Shown: in pieces, positions 5,571 to 6,230 of the stretch | Layout of the letters: every line of letters begins with the position of its first letter | How positions within the stretch are numbered: position 1 is the stretch's first letter | Assembly: GCA_017620435.1 (NCBI GenBank) | Contig: JAFZQL010000065.1 | Span: 1 to 6,230 of the forward strand | Origin: Erysipelotrichaceae bacterium | GTDB lineage: Bacteria > Bacillota_I > Bacilli_A > Erysipelotrichales > Erysipelotrichaceae | DNA: 6,230 nt | Reading direction: 5' to 3' | Notes under the pieces: model-generated | What the model was told of the DNA's origin: nothing | The model's input: only the letters and a program-made list of their open reading frames with translations | Database searches by the model: none | Made by a program: the position numbers and the translations under genes

Positions 5571-6230
5571 TGCAAAGAAGATCTGTCTGAATGCCATTGA
5601 AAGCTGTCTGCCTGACAGGGCGGTGAAAGAGGCATTGAGCGGGATGAAACTGAAGGGTGACATCTATCTGGTTGCGGCAGGCAAGGCAGCTTTCCGGATG
5701 GCCAAGGCAGCCTGTAAAACGGTTACGATCAGGAAGGGTATCATCGTCAGCAAGTACGGTCACATCCCGGAAGAAATCGATAAAGTCGAATCCTATGAAG
5801 CGGGGCATCCGGTCCTGGATGAAAACTCCCTGAAAGCGACCGGAGCGATCGTTGAAATGTGTTCCCATCTGAAAGAAACAGATACGGTTCTGTTTCTGCT
5901 TTCGGGAGGTGCCAGCGCTTTGTTTGAAAAACCGCTGGTGTCTTTGGAAGAACTGCAGGATATTTCCGATCAGATGTTGAAGAAGGGACTGAGCATTACC
6001 GAGATCAATACGATACGCAAGAAACTGTCCATGGTGAAGGGCGGAAGATTTGCCAGACTCTGTAGACCCGCAAAAGTCTGTTCCATCATTCTGAGCGATG
6101 TGCTTTCTGATTCTCTGGACGTGATCGGATCAGGTCCGACTGCAGACGATACGACCGACGGGAAAGACGCCTTAAGGATCATCAACCGGTACGGTCTGAA
6201 CATCCGCAAAGAAACATTGGATCTGATTGC
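5560..6230 (+). CDS. Type II glycerate kinase (DUF4147/MOFRL family), partial, C-terminus outside window
   Basis: 223 codons are visible and the frame is open at the right edge; full-length relatives have about 400-450 residues. Visible motifs in order: AAGKAA (39-44) with K42, probably the active-site lysine of the family; LSGGASAL (114-121); NTIRKKLSMVKGGR (150-163); and LSDVLSDSLDVIGSGPT (178-194), the family's glycine-rich substrate/nucleotide region. The missing part should hold the C-terminal MOFRL domain. The enzyme phosphorylates D-glycerate with ATP, usually giving 2-phosphoglycerate, which enters lower glycolysis. ATG 5560-5562 overlaps the lipoprotein gene by 11 nt, with GGAGAG (5543-5548) eleven bases upstream. 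As the fifth gene of the run it suggests that the operon handles glycerol- or glycerate-derived three-carbon compounds. Confidence 0.9.
   Translation, partial: MLSDAKKICLNAIESCLPDRAVKEALSGMKLKGDIYLVAAGKAAFRMAKAACKTVTIRKGIIVSKYGHIPEEIDKVESYEAGHPVLDENSLKATGAIVEMCSHLKETDTVLFLLSGGASALFEKPLVSLEELQDISDQMLKKGLSITEINTIRKKLSMVKGGRFARLCRPAKVCSIILSDVLSDSLDVIGSGPTADDTTDGKDALRIINRYGLNIRKETLDLI

Overview
The window looks like chromosomal DNA of a mid-GC Firmicute. The signs are strong Shine-Dalgarno sites, TATAAT promoters, an HPr domain, and a GlpA-like/FAD oxidoreductase/DUF1667 gene trio of the kind found in Firmicutes and Thermotogae. An Erysipelotrichia-type gut anaerobe is my best guess, but nothing here proves it. 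Genes are packed tightly; the only gaps are about 152 bp (420-571) and 47 bp (1996-2042). No RNA genes, insertion sequences, CRISPR arrays or clear rho-independent terminators were seen.

Left part: a minus-strand gene runs off the left edge (1-419). It encodes a complete HPr-like phosphocarrier domain followed in frame, with no stop and no internal ATG/GTG/TTG at the junction, by the N-terminus of a D-lactate dehydrogenase-type 2-hydroxyacid dehydrogenase. The HPr histidine His15 is kept and the regulatory Ser46 is replaced by Asn. This fusion is the most unusual object in the window. It has a good extended -10 promoter overlapping a perfect 7-bp inverted repeat. Divergent from it is a type A24 prepilin peptidase (572-1345), whose 3' end overlaps by 10 bp the end of a convergent HAD-superfamily hydrolase gene (1336-1995, minus).

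Right part: a 47-bp spacer carries two interlocked divergent promoters, each placed so close to its gene that both mRNAs should be nearly leaderless. To the right begins a five-gene plus-strand operon with overlaps of 1, 4, 4 and 11 nt: a GlpA/LhgO-like FAD dehydrogenase with a C-terminal [2Fe-2S] domain, a pyridine-nucleotide-disulfide-type FAD oxidoreductase, a DUF1667 four-cysteine protein, a small unrecognised lipoprotein, and a type II glycerate kinase cut by the right edge.

How they may work together: the first three operon products resemble a soluble anaerobic glycerol-3-phosphate (or other 2-hydroxyacid/polyol-phosphate) dehydrogenase module, with electrons passing between FAD, [2Fe-2S], a second FAD and a probable Fe-S protein. 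Glycerate kinase would feed glycerate into lower glycolysis. The HPr-D-LDH fusion on the other side acts at the PEP/pyruvate/lactate node, so the window is centred on three-carbon metabolism and redox balance. That link is inference from gene content; the exact substrates are not determined by the sequence.
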